In this document: in pieces, positions 7,407 through 15,974 of the stretch
How the letters are laid out: each line of letters starts with the position of its first letter
Position numbering within the stretch: position 1 is the stretch's first letter
Assembly: GCA_010692635.1 (NCBI GenBank)
Contig: JAAHGL010000066.1
Span: forward strand, 1 to 35,296
Direction of reading: 5' to 3'
Length of the DNA: 35,296 nucleotides
Source of the DNA: Symploca sp. SIO2C1
GTDB lineage: Bacteria > Cyanobacteriota > Cyanobacteriia > Cyanobacteriales > Coleofasciculaceae
The notes under the pieces: model-generated
What the model was told of the DNA's origin: nothing
What the model saw: the letters and a program-made list of their open reading frames with translations, nothing else
Databases searched by the model: none
Position numbers and translations under genes: made by a program

Positions 7407-9998
7407 CTACAGACTCTCTTTTTCTTGACACTCAGATGTATTACGATTTCCCTGTTCAATCTCCTTAAAACCCAATGTTGAACCACTGGGAGCTGGGGCA
7501 TTTTTAGTCACTTGAACCAGGTAAGATTCCCTATCAGGATCGCCTGATGCCCAAAACCGGAGTTTCTCTCCTGATGTCTCAGTACATGAAAGTTTTACAG
7601 AGTCGAGAGCCTTGACAACTGTTTCCCTGGTAGCATTAATGGATAGTCCTTCAATCAAAGCCTGTGTTGCATCATAACTGCTAGCAGTGCGCCAGCCGAT
7701 CCTTCCTTGCCATCTCTTTTGTGCTGTTTTGGCATAGGAAGAGGTTCCCCCAAACCAGGGTACAGCTAAAATCAAGCCCTCAACTGCCGAACCTCCCTGT
7801 CTTAAGGTGTCAGGAAGATATAAAGCATCACCACCTAACAGCTGCAATCTTTGGTTCTGGGGTAGCTCGGTATTTGCCCTAGCAAGAGAAATAGCCACAG
7901 AAGAAGTTTTTACACTTGGGAATAACACAACAGCTCTGACCTGATCCTTATTGGCACTGCGCTCAATTTCAGCTTGAGCATTCAGCTCAACAGTTCTCAA
8001 ATCAACCTCCCGGACAACTTTCCCCTCTAATTCTGTGAACCCCTTTTCAAAAGCTGCTTTCAAGCTTTTGCTGTAAATACTCTCAGAGTCAAAGAAAATC
8101 ACCACTTTGTCTAAATCTAAAGTGTTTTTGGCATACTCAGCCAGCTTTTTACCCGCTACATCATCTGGAGGTGCAGTTCGGAAGAAAACTGGGCTTTCTA
8201 AGAAAGTACTGGTGCTGGTAGCAGAAACCATCGCTAATCCCGCTTTTTCATATATAGATAGCCCAGCCTTGCTAGCTTCACTAGAGTTGTGTCCAATTAC
8301 TCCCAAAACTTCTGGTTTCGCAACTAGCTTTTGGGCAACTTCGTGTGCGATTTCTGGCTCGTTGTGATCGTTGGCAATAACAATTTCGAGTAAGCGATTA
8401 TCTTTGCCACCGCTATCATTAAATTTAGTTTGTGCATCAGCTACACCTCTTAATACTGCTTGCGCAGAGTCTTGATTGTTATCCACTGGTACCGCTACTG
8501 CCAGTTGGAAAGGATTACCCTGCTGACGGGCTTGGACATTATTGAGGTAAATTTGGGGTATTGGATCATTGGGAGCAGCTTCTATAGCTTTTTGAAAGAA
8601 ATCTATCGCCTGTTCATACTTTTGGGACGCGAAAGCCTTAGTTCCACTATCGAGATCAAAGTTTTGCTGGGAAGAAAAGAGTAGGCTTTCCCCACTGGTA
8701 ATCTCTAAGCTAATACACTTGCCACTCACTCTCCCATAACTAGTTGGGCAATAGATATAGCTTTGCCACAAAAATAATCCTCCAAATAATAATCCTCCAC
8801 TAAATAGAGTCCATATGACAATGCTCGAAAAAGGGATATTCAGTGTCATGCCATCAGATTCCCTGTCGTTAGAAAAAGCATGTCTAACTGAATCAACTAA
8901 AGCATCTCTACCTCCAAAGAGTCGCAACTGGGTAAATACCTTCTTAACCCAAGACTGGTTAAAAACTTCCTGATAAATAAGATTGTAAACTATGAGTTTT
9001 TGAGCTTTCTTAACTACCAACCCTGATAGCCGCAATTCCATCTGCTCAGAGCTTTGATCATCTAGTACAGAGCCCTGATTGAGAATTTTTTGGTATAATT
9101 CCAGCAGTCCCTTAGCACGTTGCTTGTTACTCAAAATGTGATCGCGTATCGTCCGCAAATGTTCTGGCTTATCTTGGAATTCCCAATTTTCAATAATCTG
9201 CGATCGCACCAATTGTTCAATAGCTTGGGAAGTTTGGAATTTTTCTTTCTGCTGAACTACCAGTTGGCAAAGCTTTTGTGTGAGAAACGGTTGTCCGGCT
9301 GTCCATGCCAATATTTCTTTAAGAACTGCTTGAGGATTGTCTACTTTACCCTTTAATCCCGTAACCAACGGCCCAACTTCTTTGAGCTGAAAACCATGCA
9401 ATTCAATGGCACAACCAATATTAAAAGATGTGCGTCGTTTGTCCCTAATCAAATCCGACGGTGTTGCCACCCCAATCAGAGCAAAAGTCAGGCGCTGATA
9501 TTCTGACTTGTACACCCGGTGGTTATAGCAAGCTCGGATAAAGGCAAAAAAATCATCTGTGGGAAAATTCAGACCGAGAACGCTATCGATTTCATCGATA
9601 ACAATAACAATTTTTTTGCTAATTTCTACTAACAGTACCTGTTCAATAAACTCACTCAAACGTTGCAAGGGAGCTAGCAACTGGCGCTCCTGCCACCAAG
9701 GTGAGAATTTGAAATTAAGTCGGAAGCTATCTGCCAGACTTCTGATTAGGGTGGCATACCACTTATCGGGACTAAACTCTTTACTACCAATCTTCATCAA
9801 GTCTATTAAGGCGCAGGCAAAGCCTTCCTTTTCCAGCCTCTGCCTCGCTTGTACCTGCAAACTAGACTTACCCATCTGCCGGGAGTTGAGAACATAACAA
9901 AACTTCCCAGCTTTCAAGCCTTCGTAGAGGTCTTGATCTGCTTGCCGCTTCACATAACTGAGAGCATTTGGTGGTAAACTACCTCCGACTTGGTACAT
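7407..9998 (-). CDS. receptor A: AAA/STAND-like ATPase, membrane helix, periplasmic ligand-binding domain
   Basis: 863 residues from ATG 9998. An upstream in-frame start at 10070 would add 24 residues encoded by low-complexity intergenic repeat (QQQTTNNQQ). I reject it because the paralogue starts at the equivalent MYQVG, and both genes share AACCAACAA(T/C)CA just before that ATG. Walker [10 protein letters not shown] is at 38-46 and Walker B VIVIDEID at 131-138. WTAGQPFL replaces receptor B's WTGGQPFL. It has about 20 extra residues before the membrane helix (about 390-412). Extracytoplasmic cysteines match receptor B ([26 protein letters not shown]), as expected for conserved disulfides outside the cytoplasm. 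A Peripla_BP_6-type ligand domain follows with GHNSSEAS and VSATSTST. The ligand may differ from receptor B's, since residues near the loops vary (AALPVYEQ versus AGLSIYEK). It lies 109 bp downstream of the PNP-EAD-ATPase stop. Confidence 0.88.
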   Translation of the reverse strand: MYQVGGSLPPNALSYVKRQADQDLYEGLKAGKFCYVLNSRQMGKSSLQVQARQRLEKEGFACALIDLMKIGSKEFSPDKWYATLIRSLADSFRLNFKFSPWWQERQLLAPLQRLSEFIEQVLLVEISKKIVIVIDEIDSVLGLNFPTDDFFAFIRACYNHRVYKSEYQRLTFALIGVATPSDLIRDKRRTSFNIGCAIELHGFQLKEVGPLVTGLKGKVDNPQAVLKEILAWTAGQPFLTQKLCQLVVQQKEKFQTSQAIEQLVRSQIIENWEFQDKPEHLRTIRDHILSNKQRAKGLLELYQKILNQGSVLDDQSSEQMELRLSGLVVKKAQKLIVYNLIYQEVFNQSWVKKVFTQLRLFGGRDALVDSVRHAFSNDRESDGMTLNIPFSSIVIWTLFSGGLLFGGLFLWQSYIYCPTSYGRVSGKCISLEITSGESLLFSSQQNFDLDSGTKAFASQKYEQAIDFFQKAIEAAPNDPIPQIYLNNVQARQQGNPFQLAVAVPVDNNQDSAQAVLRGVADAQTKFNDSGGKDNRLLEIVIANDHNEPEIAHEVAQKLVAKPEVLGVIGHNSSEASKAGLSIYEKAGLAMVSATSTSTFLESPVFFRTAPPDDVAGKKLAEYAKNTLDLDKVVIFFDSESIYSKSLKAAFEKGFTELEGKVVREVDLRTVELNAQAEIERSANKDQVRAVVLFPSVKTSSVAISLARANTELPQNQRLQLLGGDALYLPDTLRQGGSAVEGLILAVPWFGGTSSYAKTAQKRWQGRIGWRTASSYDATQALIEGLSINATRETVVKALDSVKLSCTETSGEKLRFWASGDPDRESYLVQVTKNAPAPSGSTLGFKEIEQGNRNTSECQEKESL

Positions 9999-10107
9999 TG
10001 GTTGTTGGTTATTTGTTGTTTGTTGTTGGTTAGTCCTAATCTCCACGTCCCCAAGTCCCCGTGTCCCCATATCAAGACCAATTCACAATTTTTAAATGCA
10101 CGACAGC

Positions 10108-12234
10108 TTATTTCCCACTACTCCAACGACTGCCGAAATACTTACGGTACAATTCGCACCGGGGCTTGGCTACATTCTTTTCCATCTTGACCAAGCCCAT
10201 ACTCTTCAACTTAAATCCTAACACAGACTCTAATTCAACTGGATGTTCCTTGGTTACCACCTTCCTAAACGCTCTTTTTAATTTTTTATCCTTTTTCAGA
10301 TTCCCCAAGTGTTGGCGCAGATGATTGCTGTAAATCCCTGCTTCTGTGTGAGCTACCTGTAACAGTTGACTCAAGGTAACACCCTGAGACTTAATTTGCT
10401 CAAAAGCCAACTGCAGCAAATAGGGATGTCCTCCCACTAGGCTCATTAATTGCTCTACTTCAGCAGTATCCAAAATCAATCCATGCTGCTGTGCCAAATC
10501 CTGTAACTGCTCCGCGTTAAATTCTGGTAAAGTAATCGGTACTCCCACACTAGCCAGAGGTGAGGAATTGATATCCAGGGAGCCATAAAGATCTGTGTCG
10601 TGTACAATGACTAAGCGGAGTTTTTGCCAAATTTTACTATCGTGAGCACTTCTTTTTGCCCGATCATGCCAATAACGTAGTAGTTGACAGAAGTCGATAG
10701 CAATTTCTTCATGTTCAAACACCAAATCTACGTTGTCTAAAGCTAAAACCAGAGGTTGAGTAGTTTCTGTCAGCAGATAATCCTGAAAGTAACCGTTAGT
10801 GTTATCCTTACTAGATGTAAGTCTATCATCCCAATAGCTAGCTAACTTATTGCGTAGCCCTAACCTCTTGCCTACAGCAACACAGAACCACTTGCAGAAT
10901 TTATTGAAGTCCTGAAAAACATCCCTGTCAGCTAGTGCAAAGCTCAAAGTCACTGTTTCACAGTCTTGCTTCCTGGCATAGTCGAGAACCCGATGCATCA
11001 GCCTTGTCTTTCCCATCTGCGGGGGTCCTTTTAACCGCAATAGAGCTCCCGACTGTACAATCTTTTGGTAACAGTTAGCTTCAATTAGGGGACGCTCCAC
11101 ATAAATTGTGTTGTCATTCGTTTGCTCTGAGTTATTGTCAGATATACTTTTAGATTCATCTGGAGCAGGTATACGAGAGCTTGCCACCTCGATTGATTTC
11201 TTCAGATGGGGAGCGACTTTATAAATAACCCTAAGCAGTTGCAATAAATCGGCACTCTCTTTTTGAAGAGCATATCGGATTAGCTCGATTGAACGCTGAC
11301 TTGGTGCTCCATCTGATAGATGAGCTAACTCAACACCGTACTTAAATATCACTGTATCAAGTTGAGAGGGTAAAAGTCGATTCAACAAATCCAGCGCATA
11401 CTCCCTAGGTTCCTGTATTGGTAAATTATCTATATCCGGCTCATCTTGAGGAGATTGAAAATTTGCGAGACTAGGGTTAGTAGTTGATTGAAAGTTACTT
11501 GTCTCAAGCTTGGAGAGCATCTGGAAAGCAAAGGCACTGGCATGATGAGAAGCCTTCTTCTGTCGAACCTCTTCGGGTTCTATAGAATCGTCATTTTTAC
11601 CCTCAATTAAATCGGAAATACCTCGAATCACGATCGCTTTAATATTAGGATAGGCAAAGGCTGCACTCAAGAAACCAAACCCTTCCATCTCAACTGCGAT
11701 CGCATCGTTATAACTTCCTCTCAAAAACTGGAAAATGTCTGAGTGCTTAGAAGCAACAACCTTCTCCCCAGCAGCAATGGGAGCGACAAACACACGGGGT
11801 TTGCTGGATAGCTTTTCTAACCATTCCTCTTCTTTCGCCTCAAATTTCGCTCTCTCCACCAACGCATAAGCAGACTTTCCCACTTGAGGGCGAGTGAAAA
11901 ACTCCTGTGCTACTTTTCCTGATTCATAGCCGTAAACATCTGTCGCTACCACCACATCGCCAATCGCAACGTCTTTGATTCCCCCGGCGATGCCTACAAA
12001 CAAGAGAATGTTAGGCTGGAAATAAGCGATCGCTCGTACTGCTTCTACTGCTGCCTTTGTATTACCCGCCCCTACCTCTGCAATTCCTACTTCCCAAGTC
12101 TGTCCATTCGTGACAAACTTCCCCTGTTGGTAAATCGTTCCTTGGGGATGTTCTTTCTCCTGTAACTCTGTCAAATAGTTACGGACAGCTAGATATTCAA
12201 CAGGCAAAGCAGTCAGTATTACTGCAAGAGGCAT
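10108..12234 (-). CDS. PNP/MTAN-like nucleosidase, EAD, STAND-like ATPase fusion
   Basis: 708 residues from ATG 12234; no signal peptide, so cytoplasmic. Residues 1-242 are a nucleoside phosphorylase/MTAN-like domain. It keeps Glu13 in LTALPVEY, GIAGG at 81-85, VEMEG (Glu184) and RGISD (Asp208), matching the general-base, ribose-binding and general-acid residues of MTA/SAH nucleosidase, so it is likely active. Residues about 275-345 look like an effector-associated domain (ALDLLNRLLPSQLDTVIF... with SQRSIELIRYA), an adaptor thought to join effectors and sensors by like-with-like contacts. Residues 378-705 are an AAA_35-like ATPase with Walker A KGPPQMGKTRL (402-412), Walker B PLVLALDNVD (494-503), GGHPYLLQ (601-608) and a winged-helix-like end. 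PNP domains act as nucleotide-depleting effectors in several NACHT/STAND conflict proteins. It is the first gene of the four-gene minus-strand run. Confidence 0.88.
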   Translation of the reverse strand: MPLAVILTALPVEYLAVRNYLTELQEKEHPQGTIYQQGKFVTNGQTWEVGIAEVGAGNTKAAVEAVRAIAYFQPNILLFVGIAGGIKDVAIGDVVVATDVYGYESGKVAQEFFTRPQVGKSAYALVERAKFEAKEEEWLEKLSSKPRVFVAPIAAGEKVVASKHSDIFQFLRGSYNDAIAVEMEGFGFLSAAFAYPNIKAIVIRGISDLIEGKNDDSIEPEEVRQKKASHHASAFAFQMLSKLETSNFQSTTNPSLANFQSPQDEPDIDNLPIQEPREYALDLLNRLLPSQLDTVIFKYGVELAHLSDGAPSQRSIELIRYALQKESADLLQLLRVIYKVAPHLKKSIEVASSRIPAPDESKSISDNNSEQTNDNTIYVERPLIEANCYQKIVQSGALLRLKGPPQMGKTRLMHRVLDYARKQDCETVTLSFALADRDVFQDFNKFCKWFCVAVGKRLGLRNKLASYWDDRLTSSKDNTNGYFQDYLLTETTQPLVLALDNVDLVFEHEEIAIDFCQLLRYWHDRAKRSAHDSKIWQKLRLVIVHDTDLYGSLDINSSPLASVGVPITLPEFNAEQLQDLAQQHGLILDTAEVEQLMSLVGGHPYLLQLAFEQIKSQGVTLSQLLQVAHTEAGIYSNHLRQHLGNLKKDKKLKRAFRKVVTKEHPVELESVLGFKLKSMGLVKMEKNVAKPRCELYRKYFGSRWSSGK

Positions 12235-12714
12235 GGGCTAACTTTTGGAGTAGTTTAAAATCATCCTAATATAGCGATTTTCATTCGGTTTAAATGCAAG
12301 CAACTGTGCAGAAATACGCAGATAATATTTGCAGCAACTTAGAGTATATTGCATCAACCGCAAAGTGCTATTACACCATTTTGACTACTTAATCTAGATT
12401 TGCCCACAGTTAGAAACATCTTTCCTCTTAGATTGCTTATATCAAGTTCGGATAATCACTTATAATTCCCTTCTACCTTGCCAACTTCTTTCTTCCCTTC
12501 TGCCCTGGAGCCTTCTGCCCTGGAGCCTTCTGCCCTCTGCCTTGTTGCCACCAAAGTGTAACTATTCAACCGAAATTGATATTAGACTGCGAGCAAGTAC
12601 CTTTTGGAAGATGTTCAACCCAAAGTAGGTTGCACAGATTCATAAAAGTAATTATTAATTAGCCATGACCAAAATGTTATTATCCCCCTGTGGTGTGATT
12701 TAGGAATTTTCCCT
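12235..12714. other. divergent intergenic region with a 15-mer tandem repeat
   Basis: 480 bp separate the divergent PNP-EAD-ATPase and SH3-protein genes. Three copies of a 15-mer (CCTTCTGCCCTGGAG and a variant) lie at 12496-12540. A TATAAT-like hexamer occurs near 12460, but I cannot tie it to a -35 or a start site. Promoters for both genes should be here. I see no short gene. Confidence 0.6.
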
Positions 12715-13572
12715 ATGAGAAATATTAGTGGTTGGCAAACACCTGTAGCTCTGAGTGTCTCACTAGCGTTAGCAGTGACAACTTTTCCCTTGGCCTCTAC
12801 TGCTACTAGTACTGCAACTCCTCAGAATACCCAAAACTCTGCTCCAGAAACAATCTCATCCGAAAACGAAGATGAGTATCAACTAGCACAGACATCAACA
12901 AACTGTCGTCAGGTTAATACTGCCAGCAACAATCTCTATCTCAATATTCGCTCTAGTCCAAATGGTCCAGTTATCGGCAGAGTCAATAATGGGGAGCAAG
13001 TCACAATTAAAAATACTGGTAGCGGTGCTTGGGTGTCAATTTCTGCTCCAAAGGAAGGCTTCGTATTTGGGAAATATCTCAAAGCATGTACTCAAACAGC
13101 TCCCTCCCCACAAAGATCCCGTTCTTCAACAACACCGCCTCCTGCTGATAAATGTCGCGAAGTTAATACTCAAAGTCAAAATCTTAATGTTCGTTCGAGT
13201 CCTAATGGCCCGACTATTGACTCATTAGCCAATGGTACTAAAGTTACTATTGTTAACACTGGTACTGATGGTTGGGTACCAATTTCTGCTCCTCGGCAAG
13301 GGTATGTGTTTGGCCAATTTCTTAAACCCTGTAGCCAAACAACTACTCCCAAACCTCCCACCACTCCGACTACTAGTAAATGTCGCCAAATTCAATCAAC
13401 AGGCGGTATTCCTGTGCGACAAAGTGCTTCAGGGAATGCCACTGTTGTCGGTACGTTAAATAACGGCACTCAGGTTACGCTTGTCAATCGGGGTGCAAAT
13501 GGCTGGGTACCAATTTCTGCTCCAGTGAATGGTTTTATCCCTTCAGCTTTTCTAATCCTTTGTCCCAATTAA
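12715..13572 (+). CDS. exported protein with three bacterial SH3 domains
   Basis: 285 residues from ATG 12715. Residues 1-30 form a signal peptide, and a Ser/Thr-rich linker follows. Three SH3b units lie at about 64-125, 147-206 and 223-283. Each begins with a Cys in a CRQV/CREV/CRQI motif and ends with a Cys after the final strand (FGKYLKAC, FGQFLKPC, SAFLILC), so one disulfide per domain is likely. Units contain NVRSSPNG and the WVPISAP strand typical of SH3_3 domains. Pro/Thr-rich linkers separate the units. Bacterial SH3 domains commonly bind cell-wall peptides or scaffold wall enzymes; no enzymatic domain is present. It converges on ubiD. A periplasmic or outer-surface location is inferred. 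Confidence 0.85.
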   Translation: MRNISGWQTPVALSVSLALAVTTFPLASTATSTATPQNTQNSAPETISSENEDEYQLAQTSTNCRQVNTASNNLYLNIRSSPNGPVIGRVNNGEQVTIKNTGSGAWVSISAPKEGFVFGKYLKACTQTAPSPQRSRSSTTPPPADKCREVNTQSQNLNVRSSPNGPTIDSLANGTKVTIVNTGTDGWVPISAPRQGYVFGQFLKPCSQTTTPKPPTTPTTSKCRQIQSTGGIPVRQSASGNATVVGTLNNGTQVTLVNRGANGWVPISAPVNGFIPSAFLILCPN

Positions 13573-13594
13573 TCCAATATCTAGTGAAAATCCT

Positions 13595-13622
13595 GTAGGG
13601 ACGTTGCATACAACGTCTCTAC
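13595..13622. terminator. hairpin between convergent genes, possible bidirectional terminator or MITE
   Basis: GTAGGGACGTTG (13595-13606), CATA, CAACGTCTCTAC (13611-13622): a 12-bp stem with one G-T pair. It lies between the ends of the SH3 gene and ubiD. There is no U-tract on either side. The sequence is also of a kind dispersed in cyanobacterial genomes, so a repeat element is equally likely. Confidence 0.5.
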
Positions 13623-13625
13623 AAT

Positions 13626-13684
13626 AGGGTTTGCTGTATGAGTGTGGAAGCTATAGCAGACAGGACTTTCAATCGTTTTTGTGC
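13626..13684 (+). repeat. orphan IS-end-like repeat
   Basis: About 58 bp beginning AGGGTTTGCTGTATGAGTG and ending near CTTTCAATCG. It aligns with 35131-35189 in the same orientation (GTGTGGAAGCTAT is shared exactly). The 35131 copy leads into a probable transposase 3' end, so this solo copy is read as a leftover element end. It stops about 10 bp short of the ubiD stop codon. Confidence 0.6.
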
Positions 13685-13693
13685 TACAATAGA

Positions 13694-15202
13694 CTACTGC
13701 ATGTCATAACCAAACAAATTGGGGTCTACCTCCCCTAACTCTAAATCAGCCAAGCCATATTCTGCCCAACGTCGCTCTACCATTGCTGCTACATCGGGAT
13801 CAGATTCTAAAGTTTCACCCCATTCATGCTCTGTTTCTGGAGGAATCTTGGTGGTAGCATCAATACCCATCCGTCCACCTAAACCAATTTTCTCACTAGC
13901 AAAGTCCAAACTATCAAACGGCGTCTGGGGCAGAATAAAGACATCCCGTGAGGGGTCAACTTTGGAACTAATTGCCCACACCACTTGACGAGGATCACGA
14001 ATATTAATTGCCTTATCTACCACAATTACAAACTTAGTATAGGTGAATTGAGGTAAAGCACTCCAGAAAGCTAAGGCTGCTCGTCGCGCTTGTCCAGGGT
14101 AAGCTTTATCAATGGAAATAATCGCCGCCTTGTAACTAAGGGCTTCCATCGGCAAGAAAAAGTCAACAATCTCAGAGACTTGTTGCCGTAGAATTGGAGT
14201 ATAAATGCGATTCAGTGCGATCGCCATCATTGCTTCTTCCTTCGGTGGACGTCCACTAAAGGTAGTCAGATAAATCGGATCTTGTCGGTGCGTCATACAG
14301 TGGAAGCGAATCAACGGCGAATCTTCTACCCCACCGTAGTAACCCATATGATCTCCACAAGGTCCATCTGGTAACATTTCTCCTGGGGTAATCGTACCTT
14401 CTAAGATAAATTCCGAGTCTGCTGGCACTTCCAAATTTAAAGTCTTACATTTCGCCAGCTTTACCCCCGAACCACCGTAAAGTCCAGCAAACAGCCATTC
14501 TGATAAATCTACTGGAATTGGGGTAGCAGCTGCCAGAATAATTAAAGGATCCACACCGAGAGCGATCGCAATTTCCAGTTTCTTACCTTTCTCCGCTGCT
14601 TTCCGCAGATGCCGAGCTCCACCACGTACTGATAGCCAATGTACCGTCATCGTATTGCTCGATTGTAGTTGCAACCTATACACCCCCACATTCGGTGTCC
14701 CCGTCTCACAATCCTTGGTAATCACCAAACCGAGGGTAATTATTTTGCCTGCATCCCCCGGATAAGGACGAATCAAAGGCAGTTTCTGCAAATCCAGAGC
14801 ATCTTTCTCCACCACCACTTGCTGACAAGTAGGGAAAAAATCCCTTCCTGGCTTCGCCTTCACCACGTCAAACAGTATCTTGCCAAATTCCACTGCCTGT
14901 CCAATCTTCTTTGGTGGCTTCGGTTGCTGCAGCATTCCCAGCTTCTTCCCCAGAGCCTCCAACTCCCGGGGATGATTCATATTCATCGCCCAGCAAACCC
15001 GTTCCTCTGTCCCCAACAGGTTAACTGCTAAGGGAAAAGATGAGCCTTTGACATTCTCAAATAGTAACCCCGGACCACCCCGTTGGAGCATTCGGTTGGA
15101 AATCTCGGCAATTTCCAAATCTGGGTCAACTAAAGCTGTAATCTTCTTTAATTGCCCCCTTTCTTCCAGTAGTTTCAGAAATTCCCGCAAGTCTCTGGCC
15201 AT
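13694..15202 (-). CDS. ubiD: UbiD-family prenylated-FMN decarboxylase
   Basis: 502 residues from ATG 15202, full length for the family. UbiD enzymes use prenylated FMN to decarboxylate aromatic acids. In cyanobacteria the homologue is linked to plastoquinone synthesis (4-hydroxy-3-solanesylbenzoate decarboxylation). Recognisable features are the N-terminal MARDLREFLKLLEERGQL, the ARHLRKA segment, ILEGTITPGE, and LPDGPCGDHMGYYGG, part of the metal/prFMN pocket region. The C-terminal GGRMGIDATTK is the usual ending region of the family. The substrate is inferred from the cyanobacterial context. It converges with the SH3-protein gene; no partner ubiX is in the window. Confidence 0.93.
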   Translation of the reverse strand: MARDLREFLKLLEERGQLKKITALVDPDLEIAEISNRMLQRGGPGLLFENVKGSSFPLAVNLLGTEERVCWAMNMNHPRELEALGKKLGMLQQPKPPKKIGQAVEFGKILFDVVKAKPGRDFFPTCQQVVVEKDALDLQKLPLIRPYPGDAGKIITLGLVITKDCETGTPNVGVYRLQLQSSNTMTVHWLSVRGGARHLRKAAEKGKKLEIAIALGVDPLIILAAATPIPVDLSEWLFAGLYGGSGVKLAKCKTLNLEVPADSEFILEGTITPGEMLPDGPCGDHMGYYGGVEDSPLIRFHCMTHRQDPIYLTTFSGRPPKEEAMMAIALNRIYTPILRQQVSEIVDFFLPMEALSYKAAIISIDKAYPGQARRAALAFWSALPQFTYTKFVIVVDKAINIRDPRQVVWAISSKVDPSRDVFILPQTPFDSLDFASEKIGLGGRMGIDATTKIPPETEHEWGETLESDPDVAAMVERRWAEYGLADLELGEVDPNLFGYDMQ

Positions 15203-15323
15203 AATTAAGAAATATGAAGCGCCATCCTTATTTTACAGGTCGAGTTGACCAACAAAATTATGTGACATACTCCGGATGCTAACTGCAGTTGCAGTATAAC
15301 GTGGGGATGAATGGCGATTGATA
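15203..15323. other. short gap upstream of ubiD
   Basis: Holds the ubiD upstream region. No element recognised. Confidence 0.4.
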
Positions 15324-15530
15324 CTAAATTCCACCAATAGCAATCAACTCAGGATTAGGCTTTTGGATAATGGAAGAAGCAGAATTAATTTTAGTTCCAA
15401 AAGGCAAAGCCGAACAAGAACAAGCCTTCCAATCACTTCTAACAGGAACTGTCAACAGTTGACACATTCCTCCTCTACGTCCAGTAGGTTGATAGTAGCG
15501 GCAACTCCGACAAGAATTCAATTTCAACAT
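15324..15530 (-). CDS. small conserved cyanobacterial Cys-rich protein
   Basis: 68 residues from ATG 15530. The N-terminus MLKLNSCRSCRYYQPTGRR with the following GGMCQLL matches, from memory, a small protein family confined to cyanobacteria. CRSC plus two later cysteines (MC, ACSC) could form a metal site or a redox pair. I know no function. The overlapping plus-strand frame (15318-15536) is its shadow, as the conserved motif is on the minus strand. The C-terminal part after Ser50 is not recognisable. Confidence 0.75.
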   Translation of the reverse strand: MLKLNSCRSCRYYQPTGRRGGMCQLLTVPVRSDWKACSCSALPFGTKINSASSIIQKPNPELIAIGGI

Positions 15531-15621
15531 AAATAATCTCCAGTAACAATTTTAATATGTTCAACTTCTAACAGTCAGTAAAATTTAATCAATAAAATTA
15601 GCAGCAAAAAGTTTTTCTGAT

Positions 15622-15648
15622 AAAACCCTCAACATATAGTGTTGAGGG
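15622..15648 (-). terminator. intrinsic terminator of the DUF4278 gene
   Basis: CCCTCAACA (15626-15634), loop TATAG, TGTTGAGGG (15640-15648): a perfect 9-bp stem. Read on the minus strand it is followed by TTTT and lies 27 bp past the stop at 15675. Confidence 0.75.
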
Positions 15649-15674
15649 CAATAGACCTGTAAGATTTGTGGAGA

Positions 15675-15848
15675 CTAGCTGTAAACTAAGCCACGATATT
15701 TCTTTCTTCTTGTGTGATCAGCAAGAACATTGATGGGACGATGGATGTTGTACTGTGTTCCTCGAAATTTGGCAGTTACTTCAGTTTCAAATGTGTCGAT
15801 AGTAACTTGTGTTGGTTGGTAAGTTAGACCGCGATAAGCAAGTTTCAT
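15675..15848 (-). CDS. DUF4278-type small protein
   Basis: 57 residues from ATG 15848 to TAG at 15677-15675. It begins MKLAYRGLTYQPTQV and ends KKYRGLVYS. The repeated YRG(L)xY motif at both ends is characteristic of DUF4278, a small protein family abundant in filamentous cyanobacteria and of unknown function. The central KFRGTQYNIHRP also fits. An AGGGA lies about 14 bases before the start, which is rather far for a ribosome site. Its terminator is at 15622-15648. Monocistronic by position. Confidence 0.85.
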   Translation of the reverse strand: MKLAYRGLTYQPTQVTIDTFETEVTAKFRGTQYNIHRPINVLADHTRRKKYRGLVYS

Positions 15849-15974
15849 GAGCTGCTATTCCCTGTTTCAATCACATTTTTATAGTCCCAGAAAATTAGAG
15901 GTAGTTAATTGATTTTGAGCAACAATAATTGTGATAAATTAAAAGTTTTTATGTGATTTAAACAACACTTGTAA

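Noticed and set aside
4655-9998. Receptors as parts of an amino-acid ABC transporter
   Set aside because: No permease or ABC ATPase gene is nearby. The ATPase domain lacks an LSGGQ signature and is covalently joined to the binding domain.
9999-10070. Upstream in-frame start for receptor A adding 24 residues
   Set aside because: The extra residues are translated low-complexity repeat, and the paralogue starts at the equivalent MYQVG.
10108-12234. Housekeeping MTA/SAH nucleosidase
   Set aside because: The nucleosidase is only the first third of a fusion with an EAD-like domain and an ATPase.
12450-12470. TATAAT promoter for the SH3 gene
   Set aside because: It is about 250 bp from the start and has no convincing -35 partner.
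15318-15536. 72-codon plus-strand frame
   Set aside because: It mirrors the conserved Cys-rich minus-strand gene.
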